DNA of 64,000 nt from Roseovarius pacificus (GCF_900142665.1 NZ_FRBR01000001.1:620001-684000), one strand, 5' to 3'; positions 8,810-16,429 are shown, numbered from the stretch's first letter. Notes: generated from the sequence alone by a model not told the origin. Made by a program: numbers and translations.

Positions 8810-9226
8810 TCAGCCGCGCACCACGAAAACCGAGCACTTGGCATGTTCGGCCACCTTGCCGCCATTCGATGGCCAGATGTAATCGAGAATGTTCGGCATG
8901 TGGCTTTGCATCACGATAAGATCGACGCCCTCGTCCTTGACGGCCTTGATCAGCACATCGTCGATATCCGTTGTCGGGTCATGCGCCATCACCATGTCCG
9001 CCGTGGCATTGATCCCGTGCGCCTCGGCCTGCTCCGCCGCAAAGGCCATCAGCTTGTCCTTGTACTCCGCAGGGTTGTGCGCGGTCGAACTGGGCGTCGG
9101 CGTCGTGGCCCCGACATAAACCACGTCGGCGCCGTATTGCTTTGCAAGGTCGGCCGTAACGGCCAGAGATTTGGTCAGATCGCCTTTATGGGCCAGATCG
9201 ACCGGCGTCATGATCTTCTTGAACAT
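8810..9226 (-). CDS. Universal stress protein (UspA family)
   Basis: 138-residue single Usp domain. It starts MFKKIMTPVDLAHKG, typical of the first strand with its conserved aspartate, and ends with a strand CSVFVVRG. The usual ATP-binding loop (G-x2-G-x9-G-S/T) is not well preserved: the corresponding region reads SHMPNILDYIWPSNGGKVA, so nucleotide binding is uncertain. Its physiological trigger cannot be read from the sequence; I saw no FNR-type box in its upstream region. It is transcribed on its own, with a perfect 8-bp inverted repeat (9263-9282) about 40 bp upstream. Confidence 0.9.
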   Translation of the reverse strand: MFKKIMTPVDLAHKGDLTKSLAVTADLAKQYGADVVYVGATTPTPSSTAHNPAEYKDKLMAFAAEQAEAHGINATADMVMAHDPTTDIDDVLIKAVKDEGVDLIVMQSHMPNILDYIWPSNGGKVAEHAKCSVFVVRG

Positions 9227-9262
9227 TCACTATCCTCCTGTCGCGCGGATTGCACCGCCGCT

Positions 9263-9282
9263 CCTGTCCGAAACCGGACAGG
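9263..9282. promoter_or_regulatory. Inverted repeat upstream of stress-protein gene
   Basis: CCTGTCCG and CGGACAGG form a perfect 8-bp palindromic stem around AAAC, 37 bp before the start of the universal stress protein gene. There is no T-run, so a terminator is unlikely. It may be an operator or a leader hairpin. Confidence 0.35.
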
Positions 9283-9428
9283 CCGCCTGTGCGCTCCGCC
9301 GAACGGGGGCCTGCGGCGGCTCCGCAGGATGCCCCTTGCATCGACGGTAACGCGGCGCGGGGCCGAAAATCAATCAACCACGCCGTTTTCCATGCCAGTC
9401 GCGACATATGCGGCCCCGCAGGACGATC

Positions 9429-10424
9429 TCAGGCGTTCACATCCACCACGACCCGGCCCTTGATCTGCCCCTTGAGGATATCACGCCCCAACCCCGGCAG
9501 GTCCGACAGCGTCGCGGGCTGCACCATGGCCTCCAGCCTGTCCATCGGCAGGTCGCTGGCCAGCCGCTGCCACGCGCGCAAACGGTTGTCATAGGGTTGC
9601 ATCACGCTGTCGATCCCCAGCAGGTTGACACCGCGCAGAATAAAGGGCGTGATCAGCGCCCCCTCGATCGCCGCGCCACCGGCCAGCCCCACGGCCGCAA
9701 CCGACGAGCCGTATTTCATCTGCTTCAGAACCCGGCCCAGCATGACGCCCGCCACCGCATCGACGCAGCCCGCCCACTGCTCGGATTCCAGCGGCTTCCG
9801 GGTGACCTCGGTCAACTCCTCGCGCGCAACGATCTGGCTCGCGCCAAGCCCTTTCAGGTACGCGCCGGTCTCTGGCCGCCCGGTCACCGCCGCCACCTCG
9901 TGGCCCAGATTGGCCAGGATCGCCGTGGCGACACTGCCCACGCCGCCCGCGGCCCCGGTCACCAGAACCGACCCGTGACCCGGCTCCAGCCCGTGATCCT
10001 CCAGCGCCATGACCGACAGCATCGCGGTCAGCCCGGCGGTGCCCACCGCCATCGCCGCACGGGTATCCAGCCCCTCGGGCAAGGGCACCAGCCAGTCGGC
10101 CAGCACCCGCGCCTTCTGGGCATAGCCGCCCCAATGCGCCTCACCCACGCGCCAGCCGGTCAGCACCACCTTGTCGCCGGGCTTGTAGCGCGCATCGCTG
10201 CTCTCTTCGACCGTGCCGGCAAAATCGATCCCCGGCACATGCGGATAGCGGCGCACCAGCCCGCCGCCCGGCCCGATGCACAGCCCGTCCTTGTAGTTGA
10301 CCGTGGAATAATCCACCGCCACCAGAACCTCGCCATGGGGCAGGTCATCGACCCCGATCTGCGTCACTGCGGCGCTTGTTTTGCCGCTGTCCTCGTCCTT
10401 GTCCACAACCAGTGCGTTGAACAT
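9429..10424 (-). CDS. acuI: Acrylyl-CoA reductase AcuI-type (MDR family)
   Basis: 331-residue zinc-free medium-chain reductase of the YhdH/AcuI group, which reduces acryloyl-CoA to propionyl-CoA with NADPH. This detoxifies acrylate made during DMSP breakdown in marine Rhodobacteraceae. The N-terminal GroES-like half contains STVNYKDGLCI and VPGIDFAGTV; the Rossmann half has the nucleotide loop VTGAAGGVGSVA at about 152-163. The protein closely follows the family from MFNALVVDKD to VVVDVN. Its product would feed PccAB and the mutase at 47-57 kb. The gene follows dinB by about 110 bp and may be transcribed separately. Confidence 0.82.
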   Translation of the reverse strand: MFNALVVDKDEDSGKTSAAVTQIGVDDLPHGEVLVAVDYSTVNYKDGLCIGPGGGLVRRYPHVPGIDFAGTVEESSDARYKPGDKVVLTGWRVGEAHWGGYAQKARVLADWLVPLPEGLDTRAAMAVGTAGLTAMLSVMALEDHGLEPGHGSVLVTGAAGGVGSVATAILANLGHEVAAVTGRPETGAYLKGLGASQIVAREELTEVTRKPLESEQWAGCVDAVAGVMLGRVLKQMKYGSSVAAVGLAGGAAIEGALITPFILRGVNLLGIDSVMQPYDNRLRAWQRLASDLPMDRLEAMVQPATLSDLPGLGRDILKGQIKGRVVVDVNA

Positions 10425-10461
10425 CTGTCTCTCCCTTCGCGCAATCAGGGCCAGCCCCCTG

Positions 10462-10490
10462 CTTCATCTTTCCCAAAATACTCCGGGGAG
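10462..10490. repeat. Dispersed intergenic motif, copy 1
   Basis: The stretch CTTCATCTTTCCCAAAATACTCCGGGGAG recurs almost unchanged at 46992-47020, with only a few differences. Both copies lie between two minus-strand genes, shortly upstream of the downstream gene's start. A flanking palindrome (GGGGCTGGCCCC region, 10496-10508) follows this copy. Confidence 0.55.
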
Positions 10491-10532
10491 TGTGAGGGGC
10501 TGGCCCCTCACTCCCTCGCTCGCAACAGGCGC

Positions 10533-11042
10533 CTACGTCCCCGGCATCGCGAACAGATCGCTGACCGGCGCATCGAACCCCGCCCGTGTCATCATCGCAT
10601 GCAACTGCCCGCGATGATGGGTCTGGTGGTTGAACATATGCACCACGCACAGCGCCTTGGGCTTGCTCACCTCGCGGCCCAAGGCGCCCGAATGCCATGT
10701 CAGATCGCCGGTCAGGTCCAGCGCATGCAGCTTGTCGGCCCAACGGGCGATGGCCGCATCGGTCACGAACCGCTCGGCACTCCACACCGCGAGGGTCGGG
10801 CACAGCCCCGGGCTGCCCTCGATCCCACCCTCGGGCGCACCGACCAGATCGGAGGCGAACCGGCTCATCCAGATCCGGTCTCCCCACAGGATATGGCTCA
10901 GCGTTCCCAGGATCGAGCCGAAGAACGCGCCGTGACCTTGCCGCAGATCGTCCAGCGATGCGCCGTCCAGCGCGGCATGTATCTGCCGGTTCTGCCACGC
11001 GTTGTAGCGCGCCATCTGCCGCGGATACGCCGGGCCGATCAT
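10533..11042 (-). CDS. DinB family protein
   Basis: 169-residue four-helix-bundle protein of the DinB superfamily, whose members are often metal-dependent thiol S-transferases or of unknown role. The likely metal ligands are visible: a histidine in SHILWGD and the C-terminal NHQTHHRGQLH motif. The start used (11042) shares one base with the stop of the upstream DUF1326 gene (TGATG), suggesting translational coupling; a longer frame would read back into that gene. It forms an operon with the DUF1326 and DUF2182 genes. Substrate unknown. Confidence 0.85.
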   Translation of the reverse strand: MIGPAYPRQMARYNAWQNRQIHAALDGASLDDLRQGHGAFFGSILGTLSHILWGDRIWMSRFASDLVGAPEGGIEGSPGLCPTLAVWSAERFVTDAAIARWADKLHALDLTGDLTWHSGALGREVSKPKALCVVHMFNHQTHHRGQLHAMMTRAGFDAPVSDLFAMPGT

Positions 11043-11671
11043 CAGCGGGGCCCGTGCCAGTCGATCTGGCAGATTTCCGCGCTGCGCCCGTCGAAATCCC
11101 ACACCCGGCCAAAGGCGCGCACCCGCCCCTTGGTGGCGGTGGCCACGGTAATGTCGGGGCCCATCCAGTATTCGGTGTTGGTCACAACGATATCCTCGCC
11201 GCCCTTGCCCTCGACCGGCACCACCTCGCCCTGGATCTTCTTGCCCACCATCAGGCGGCGCGCCTTGCCTTCGGTTTCGAACACCACCGGCGCGCGCTCG
11301 GCGCCCAGGAATTCGCTGACCAGCAAGCTGAACAGCCCGGTGGTGCCGCGCGCCTTGCCGCTGAAGATATTGACCAGCGCCTCATAGGCCTCGTCGCTGG
11401 CGCGCTCGTCGATATAGGCCGCCGCCTTCCAGTTGCCGCGCGCCATCAGGCCCGGAATTTCCAGCATCAGCCCCACGTTCAGCCCCGACAGGTCGGCATC
11501 GCCATACTGCCCCTCGTCGATGCGCACCCCGGCCCAGGCCTGGCAATGACCTTCGGTCGGCGGATGTTTCCCAAGGCTGACGACACAGGGGCAGAACACC
11601 GTGCAGTTGCAGTTGAGGATCAACTCCCCCTTGATGGTCCAGGGCACCGTGCCCAACTCGTCGAACGGCAT
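11042..11671 (-). CDS. DUF1326 domain protein
   Basis: 209-residue cytoplasmic protein covering the DUF1326 domain, function unknown. The most striking element is CNCTVFCPC near the N-terminus (C21, C23, C27, C29), with another cysteine at 43, a pattern suggesting metal binding. The C-terminal half contains VTNTEYWMGPDITVA and a closing FDGRSAEICQIDW segment. It follows the DUF2182 membrane protein by 18 bp and overlaps dinB. DUF1326 and DUF2182 commonly occur together, which suggests a joint function. Confidence 0.88.
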   Translation of the reverse strand: MPFDELGTVPWTIKGELILNCNCTVFCPCVVSLGKHPPTEGHCQAWAGVRIDEGQYGDADLSGLNVGLMLEIPGLMARGNWKAAAYIDERASDEAYEALVNIFSGKARGTTGLFSLLVSEFLGAERAPVVFETEGKARRLMVGKKIQGEVVPVEGKGGEDIVVTNTEYWMGPDITVATATKGRVRAFGRVWDFDGRSAEICQIDWHGPR

Positions 11672-11689
11672 GTTTCACTCTCCTCCGTT

Positions 11690-12448
11690 TCAAATTCCGC
11701 CTGCCAGCATCCAAAGCCCGGCCAGCCCCAGCCCCGCCCCCAAAGGACGGGTCAGCCAGCGGCCCAGATCGGGCAGTTTCTCGATGATCATGATCGCCGT
11801 GGCGAGTCCCATGAAGGCCAGGTTCATCACCCCGCCCACAAAGGCCAGCGCCATCAGCGCCCAGCAACAGCCAAGGCACACCAGCCCCAGCCGCAGCCCG
11901 TTGCGCCACGCGCCTTCGTCCCAGTGCTGCATGAAAAAGGTCAGCGGCGCGCGGCATTTGGCAAGGCAGGCCTCTTTCACCGGGCTGAACTGATACGCCC
12001 CGGCGATCAGTAACAGCACCCCGGACAAGATTCGCGAGCGGCTGTCGCCAAAGGCGCTGACCAGGTCGCCCCGGTAAAGCCCCATCTGCGCCCCCGCCGC
12101 CAGCAGCGAAAAGCCCAGCCAGATCGTCAGATACCCCGCCAGCAGCGCGGCAAACCCCGACCGCCCGGTCGTTGGCAACTCGTCATAGGTGGCCAGCGCC
12201 GGCAGGGCGGTGGGGGCCATCATCGCCGCCGACATCAGCGCCCACATGACCGTGATCCGCCCGAATCCCGCCGCGTCGGGCGTGACCACGCACAGGCTGG
12301 CCAGGAACTCGGCCCCGTAAACCTGCCCCGCCGCCCTCAGGCTCTCGGGCAAGGCCATCGCATAGAGCAGCGCCCAGGCCAGAACGATCACACCGAACAG
12401 CGTCAGCCAGTGCAGGCCCGTCATCCGTCTGATCCGTGCTGAAATCAT
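11690..12448 (-). CDS. DUF2182 integral membrane protein
   Basis: Polytopic inner-membrane protein, 252 residues from the chosen start, which has a good ribosome-binding site (GAGGGTGAG before ATG). An in-frame ATG at 12493 lacks one and would sit inside the shared operator. The methionine-rich segment MWALMSAAMMAPT at about 68-80, the cysteine pair in CLAKCRAPLTFF and the CLGCCW motif are typical of the family, which has been described as possibly metal-binding. It is the first gene of the DUF2182-DUF1326-dinB operon, divergent from a FadR-type regulator. Transported species, if any, is unknown. Confidence 0.87.
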   Translation of the reverse strand: MISARIRRMTGLHWLTLFGVIVLAWALLYAMALPESLRAAGQVYGAEFLASLCVVTPDAAGFGRITVMWALMSAAMMAPTALPALATYDELPTTGRSGFAALLAGYLTIWLGFSLLAAGAQMGLYRGDLVSAFGDSRSRILSGVLLLIAGAYQFSPVKEACLAKCRAPLTFFMQHWDEGAWRNGLRLGLVCLGCCWALMALAFVGGVMNLAFMGLATAIMIIEKLPDLGRWLTRPLGAGLGLAGLWMLAGGI

Positions 12449-12471
12449 CTCACCCTCATGCGACTCATCGC

Positions 12472-12508
12472 TTGCCTTTAAATTGTCAGACATTTAAATG
12501 TAAGACAA
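12472..12508 (+). promoter_or_regulatory. Divergent promoter/operator of FadR-type regulator
   Basis: An imperfect inverted repeat occupies 12483-12508: left arm TTGTCAGACATT, right arm AATGTAAGACAA, two mismatches. Each arm contains the GT-N3-AC core typical of FadR-subfamily sites. A plausible promoter overlaps it: TTGCCT at 12472-12477, a 17-base spacer, and TAAATG at 12495-12500. This predicts transcription starting at or next to the ATG at 12509. No Shine-Dalgarno sequence is present, so the regulator may be translated from a leaderless, self-repressed message. Confidence 0.6.
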
Positions 12509-13243
12509 ATGAAAATCGACCCGAACACCAAAACCGACCTCTCGGCCCAGATCGCCAAGGCCATCCGCGACGCCATCGTCGAGGGGCGCATGATCGTGGA
12601 CGAGCGCCTGCCCTCCGAGGCCGAACTGGCCGAGCAGTTCGAGGTCTCCCGCCCCACCGTGCGCGAGGCACTCAAACGGCTGGCGGCGCAATCGCTGATC
12701 CGCACGCAGCGCGGCGCCTTCGGCGGGGCTTTCGTCAAACGGCTCAGCTATGAAGAGGCTTACGGGCAGCACGTCACCACCTCGACGCTGCTGTTGTCGA
12801 TGAACGCCGTCAGTTTCGAAACCGCCTGCGAGGCCCGCTATGCGCTGGAACGCGCCTGCGCGCCGCTGGCCTGTGCGCGCCGCAGCGCCGATCATCTCGC
12901 CACGATGCGCGCCGAGATTCACCGCCAGACCCAGCCGGGCCTGTCCGATGAATCCTTCTGCGCGTCGGACGTGGCCTTTCACCGCGCCCTCGTGGATGCC
13001 GCCGGGAATCCGGTGCTCAGCTATCAGCTGGCGGGCGCGGTCGAGGCGATGCAGCCGCTGATGAACATGATCACCTTCACCGCCCGCTCACGCGAAACCA
13101 TCGAGCGCCTGCACACCCGCATCGCCGATGCGCTCGACACGCAGGACGCGGCCGCCGCCGATACCGCCCTGCACGAGCTCGAAGCCTATACGCTGACCCT
13201 CGGGCACGATGTCATGGCCGCCCGCGCCCGCAAGGCCACCTGA
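12509..13243 (+). CDS. GntR-family (FadR subfamily) transcriptional regulator
   Basis: 244-residue DNA-binding regulator. The winged helix-turn-helix spans about residues 9-75, with LPSEAELAEQFEVSRPTVREALKRL as the recognition region. It is followed by a helical FCD ligand-binding domain containing the acidic/histidine residues expected for metal-assisted binding (FHRALVDAAGN, TRIADAL). It is divergent from the DUF2182 operon and its ATG abuts the operator, so it probably regulates itself and that operon. Ligand unknown. It ends four bases before the stop of the convergent Trm112-like gene. Confidence 0.9.
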   Translation: MKIDPNTKTDLSAQIAKAIRDAIVEGRMIVDERLPSEAELAEQFEVSRPTVREALKRLAAQSLIRTQRGAFGGAFVKRLSYEEAYGQHVTTSTLLLSMNAVSFETACEARYALERACAPLACARRSADHLATMRAEIHRQTQPGLSDESFCASDVAFHRALVDAAGNPVLSYQLAGAVEAMQPLMNMITFTARSRETIERLHTRIADALDTQDAAAADTALHELEAYTLTLGHDVMAARARKAT

Positions 13244-13247
13244 CCCG

Positions 13248-13457
13248 TCAGTCGTCCAGCCGGCGCGCCTCGTCCAGCAGCATCACCGGAATCCCGTCGC
13301 GAATCGGATAGGCCAGGCCGGCGGCGCGGCTGATCAGTTCCTGACGCTCGGCGTCATATTCCAGCGTCACCTGCGACTGCGGACAGATCAGCGCCTCCAG
13401 CATGCGCCGGTCGAACCCGGCATGATCATGACGGCTGTCTTCGGCGGTATCGTTCAT
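13248..13457 (-). CDS. Trm112 family (DUF343) small protein
   Basis: 69-residue protein of the Trm112/YcaR family. It contains [41 protein letters not shown] with the characteristic C-P and [11 protein letters not shown] signature. In eukaryotes and archaea Trm112 activates methyltransferases; the bacterial role is less clear. The chosen ATG overlaps the stop of the upstream LON-domain gene by four bases, which supports this short form over a longer frame extending upstream. Confidence 0.88.
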   Translation of the reverse strand: MNDTAEDSRHDHAGFDRRMLEALICPQSQVTLEYDAERQELISRAAGLAYPIRDGIPVMLLDEARRLDD

Positions 13458-14113
13458 TGCACGACCTCCCTGTCGTCGCCCCCGCGCAGGGCGTATTCGA
13501 TCAGCGTCACCAGCGTTTCGCGCCGTGTCGACAGCGACGGCGCCTCCAGCAGCGCCTGCTTGTCCTCGGGCTCGAACCCCAGGAGCATCGACAGCGAATT
13601 GATCAGCAATTCGTCCTCGGCCTGCTCCAGCGTCTCCCAATCGGTCTGCAACTCGCGCGATTTGAAATAACGCCCCAGCAGCGCCAGAAACGCCGCGCGG
13701 TCGAACTCCGGGTCGGCATCCGCCGGTCCGAGATCGCGGTCGAACCCCTCCCAGGACACGCGCGCGCGCCGGTACGGGGTGAACCCCTCGACCTCTTCCA
13801 GTATCCGATACCGGGAAAGCCCCGTCAGCGTGATCATGTATCGCCCGTCCTCGGTTTCCGAGAACTGGGTGACGCGCCCGACGCAGCCGATGGCGTGCAA
13901 GCCCTTGTCCTTGCCGCTCTCGGGGGCCGAGGCCGGGCCGGGATTGGGCTGCACCATGCCGATCAGCCGCTCCGGCGTCTTCAGCACATCGTCGAGCATC
14001 GCCAGATAGCGCGGCTCGAACAGGTGCAGCGGCAGACGCGAGCGCGGCAACAGCAACGCCCCCGGCAGCGGAAAGACCGGGATGACATCGGGCAGATCGG
14101 ATGCGTTGAACAT
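13454..14113 (-). CDS. LON substrate-binding domain protein
   Basis: Stand-alone N-terminal domain of Lon protease (PUA-like fold) without the ATPase or peptidase parts, 219 residues. The conserved opening [29 protein letters not shown] is present, followed by [10 protein letters not shown] and a helical C-terminus. An upstream GTG at 14134 is possible but has no ribosome-binding site, whereas this ATG has AGG 11 bases ahead. The gene is coupled to the Trm112-like gene and lies 27 bp after the thioredoxin gene. Its role, perhaps protein quality control, is not established. Confidence 0.87.
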   Translation of the reverse strand: MFNASDLPDVIPVFPLPGALLLPRSRLPLHLFEPRYLAMLDDVLKTPERLIGMVQPNPGPASAPESGKDKGLHAIGCVGRVTQFSETEDGRYMITLTGLSRYRILEEVEGFTPYRRARVSWEGFDRDLGPADADPEFDRAAFLALLGRYFKSRELQTDWETLEQAEDELLINSLSMLLGFEPEDKQALLEAPSLSTRRETLVTLIEYALRGGDDREVVQ

Positions 14114-14140
14114 ATCGGTCAACCTAGCCCGCACAGGCGG

Positions 14141-15052
14141 TCAGGCAAATATCATCGAGCTGAGCTTGCGGCGTCCGTTCAGAACGATGGGATCATTGGG
14201 CTTGAGCGCCTCGAAAATGGTGAACAGCTGCTGCTTGGCCGCCGCGTCGTTCCATTCACGGTCGCGGCGGAACAGTTCCAGCAACTGATCGACCGCCTCC
14301 TGTGTCTGCCCGGTCGCGTTCAGTGCCTGGGCCAGGTCGAACCGCGCCTGATGGTCGTTGGGATCGGCCTCGACCTTGTCCTGCAATTCGCCCACGGGTC
14401 CGGCATCCGCCGCCTGCCGCGCCAGTTCAAGCTGAGCATGGGCCGCCTCCAGTTCCGGGGCCTGCGATATCTCGGCGGGTGCGCCGTTCAGGATCGCCTC
14501 GGCCTGTTCCAGATCGTCCATCGAGATATGGGCCCGAACCAGCCCGCCATAGGCGGCGGCGTTCTGCGCATCCTCCTGAAGGATCGCGGCAAAGGTCTGG
14601 GCGGCATCGGTCGCCGCGCCCTGCTCCAGCATCTCCTCGGCCGCCGCAAGCGCATCGTCGAGCCCGCCGCTGGCATCGCCCCCGGCGGCCTGCACGACAC
14701 GTTCGACAAAGGCGTCGATTTCCGACGGGGGAACCGCGCCCTGAAACCCGTCCACAGGTTGCCCCTGCCAGAAAGCATAGACCGTCGGGATCGACTGCAC
14801 CCGCAACTGGCCCGCGATCATCTGGTTTTCATCGACATTGACCTTGGCCATCCTGACCGCGCCCTTGGCCTTGGTCACCGCCGCTTCCAGCGCCGGACCG
14901 AGCGTCTTGCAGGGGCCGCACCACGGTGCCCAGAAATCCACGATGACCGGAACGGTCTGGCTGGCTTCGACGACTTCGCTCATGAAGTCCGCCTCGCTCA
15001 CGTCCTTGATCAGATCGGTTGCAGGAGGGGTTTGGCCACCAAGTTCAAGCAT
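14141..15052 (-). CDS. cnoX: Thioredoxin-TPR chaperedoxin (CnoX/YbbN family)
   Basis: 303-residue protein with an N-terminal thioredoxin domain (about 20-120) fused to tetratricopeptide-like helical repeats (about 130-290), the layout of CnoX/YbbN. The active site WCGPC at residues 44-48 is intact, so unlike the E. coli protein it should have full redox activity, as described for Caulobacter. The family protects substrates from oxidative aggregation and hands them to chaperones. It heads a run of three minus-strand genes with the LON-domain and Trm112-like genes. Confidence 0.88.
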   Translation of the reverse strand: MLELGGQTPPATDLIKDVSEADFMSEVVEASQTVPVIVDFWAPWCGPCKTLGPALEAAVTKAKGAVRMAKVNVDENQMIAGQLRVQSIPTVYAFWQGQPVDGFQGAVPPSEIDAFVERVVQAAGGDASGGLDDALAAAEEMLEQGAATDAAQTFAAILQEDAQNAAAYGGLVRAHISMDDLEQAEAILNGAPAEISQAPELEAAHAQLELARQAADAGPVGELQDKVEADPNDHQARFDLAQALNATGQTQEAVDQLLELFRRDREWNDAAAKQQLFTIFEALKPNDPIVLNGRRKLSSMIFA

Positions 15053-15356
15053 GTCTCGGGCTCCGGATGCTGTGCGTGTATTCCCCGGTTACATGGAGCA
15101 GCCGCGCGCATGTTGCAAGAGGGCAGCGCACTCATCCCCTTGCGCCCGAGAGTGTTCCGCCCCGGACACCGGCCTGAGAGTCACAAGGGGGGCGGCAGCC
15201 AAAGCCCACAAGACAGCGCCACCGCCCAAGAGGGCCAAACCTCTGACACTCGCATTCATGAACCGTTTACTGTTTGGCCCCCCGCGGTTGTTCTTTCTGA
15301 TCGGGGGGCAAATTGATAGGTCAGGTTTTCCTTACCTAAATTGCGACAACGTAAAG
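15053..15356. other. Intergenic region with nested inverted repeats
   Basis: 304 bp with no supported gene. It contains GGGCCAAAC at 15232-15240 paired with GTTTGGCCC at 15272-15280, GCCCCCC at 15277-15283 paired with GGGGGGC at 15303-15309, and a short hairpin at 15318-15337 (AGGTCAGG, TTTT loop, CCTTACCT, one mismatch). The last two could end xthA transcripts but lack good T-runs. The stretch also holds the promoter of the thioredoxin/TPR gene. Confidence 0.5.
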
Positions 15357-16145
15357 CTATAAATCGAATGTCGCGAATACGGGGGCGTGGTCGCTGGGCT
15401 GGTCCCAGCCACGCGCGGCGCGCAAAATGCGGCTGGAATGAAAGGCGTTCTTCAGATCGCCGGACGTCCAGATATGATCCAGCCTGCGCCCCTTGTCCGC
15501 CGCGTCCCAGTCCCGCGCGCGATATGACCACCAGCTATAAAGCTGCCCTTCGGGAATATCGGCGCGGGTCACGTCCGTCCAGCCCCCCGCCTCTTGGGCA
15601 TTGCCCAGATGTTCGACCTCGATGGGAGTATGGCTGACCACCTTGAGAAGCTGCTTGTGCGACCACACGTCGTCCTCGCGCGGGGCGATATTCAGGTCAC
15701 CCACCAGAATCGCCTTTTCGGGGCGGCTGTCGCGGAACCAGTCCCGCATTTCTGTCAGGTAATCCAGCTTCTGGCCGAATTTCTCATTGATGGCACGGTC
15801 GGGCTTGTCGCCCCCCGCAGGCACATAGAAGTTATGGATCACCGTGCCGTTTTCCAGCCGCGCCGCCACGTGGCGGGCATGGCCAAGCGCGGCGAAATTC
15901 ATGTCTCCCGCATCTTCCAGCGGCAGGCGCGACAGGATCGCAACGCCGTTATATCCCTTCTGTCCGCGCGCCACCATATGGCCATAGCCCAGGGCGGCGA
16001 ACTGGTCGCGCGGGATTTTCTCGACCGGGCTCTTGCATTCCTGAAGGCACAGGATATCCGGGCCTTCTTCCTGCAACAGCCGGGCGACCAGCCCTTCGCG
16101 CAGCCGGACCGAGTTGATGTTCCATGTCGCCAGCGTGAATGCCAT
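15357..16145 (-). CDS. xthA: Exodeoxyribonuclease III
   Basis: AP endonuclease / 3'-exonuclease of base-excision repair, 262 residues from the ATG at 16145. The exonuclease-endonuclease-phosphatase fold shows NINSVRLREG near the start, LCLQECK with the metal-binding glutamate, YNGVAILSR, GDLNIAP and the C-terminal SDHAPVFATF with its catalytic Asp-His. A longer frame to 16352 would run through the terminator hairpin at 16260-16288 and is rejected. The gene appears to be monocistronic. Confidence 0.94.
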   Translation of the reverse strand: MAFTLATWNINSVRLREGLVARLLQEEGPDILCLQECKSPVEKIPRDQFAALGYGHMVARGQKGYNGVAILSRLPLEDAGDMNFAALGHARHVAARLENGTVIHNFYVPAGGDKPDRAINEKFGQKLDYLTEMRDWFRDSRPEKAILVGDLNIAPREDDVWSHKQLLKVVSHTPIEVEHLGNAQEAGGWTDVTRADIPEGQLYSWWSYRARDWDAADKGRRLDHIWTSGDLKNAFHSSRILRAARGWDQPSDHAPVFATFDL

Positions 16146-16259
16146 GAGTGTCCCTTTCCTTGCCTGTGCGTTCGAATTCCGTATCCGCTCTATACCGCGA
16201 AGCGCGCGCCGCGACACCCTCGGAAATAGCCCGCGCCGCCATGCCCACCCCGACCCGAC

Positions 16260-16288
16260 AAAAAAAGACCCCGGCGCAAAGCCGGGGT
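16260..16288 (-). terminator. Rho-independent terminator
   Basis: On the minus strand ACCCCGGC, loop TTTGC and GCCGGGGT are followed by C and seven T. This is the strongest terminator in the window. It lies 140 bp beyond cenR and 115 bp before xthA, and forms the 3' end of the predicted small RNA. Confidence 0.88.
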
Positions 16289-16336
16289 AAGTCCAACAGG
16301 GAGGTGCATGCGATAACCCGCACATGCAACGGGAAC
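16260..16336 (-). ncRNA. Candidate FNR-dependent trans-acting small RNA
   Basis: Predicted 77-nt transcript from an inferred start at 16336 to the terminator T-run. The 5' part folds into a hairpin with arms TGCATG and CATGCA. A single-stranded linker carrying CACCTCCC (16306-16299 on the minus strand) follows, and then the terminator stem. Hairpin, anti-Shine-Dalgarno loop and terminator is the standard layout of alphaproteobacterial trans-acting RNAs that block ribosome-binding sites. The promoter matches a class II FNR promoter in exact register. No open reading frame of note exists inside. Expression is not proven. Confidence 0.6.
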
Positions 16337-16342
16337 TCTTGC

Positions 16343-16384
16343 AGCATACCACCGCATGCAGGCGCTATCCTTGACCTGCGTCAA
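16343..16384 (-). promoter_or_regulatory. FNR/Crp-type promoter upstream of candidate sRNA
   Basis: The palindrome TTGACCTGCGTCAA at 16371-16384 fits TTGAY-N4-RTCAA perfectly. Its centre (16377.5) lies 41.5 bp before 16336. A TATGCT hexamer occupies 16348-16343, exactly -12 to -7 relative to that base. This geometry is the signature of FNR-activated class II promoters. The alternative downstream target, xthA, is separated from it by a strong terminator. Confidence 0.65.
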
Positions 16385-16429
16385 AACCTGCGTGGCATGC
16401 CAGTCACCCTAACATAAGCTATCTTTGCC

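Noticed and set aside
12493..12493. ATG at 12493 as start of the DUF2182 gene
   Set aside because: It lacks a ribosome-binding site and lies inside the FadR-type operator; the ATG at 12448 has GAGGGTGAG immediately upstream.
15053..15356. Riboswitch or small gene upstream of the thioredoxin/TPR gene
   Set aside because: Inverted repeats are present, but no known riboswitch core or supported frame could be recognised.
16190..16384. Small protein frame between xthA and cenR
   Set aside because: Its translation runs through the terminator and FNR box and has no coding character; an RNA gene explains the structure better.
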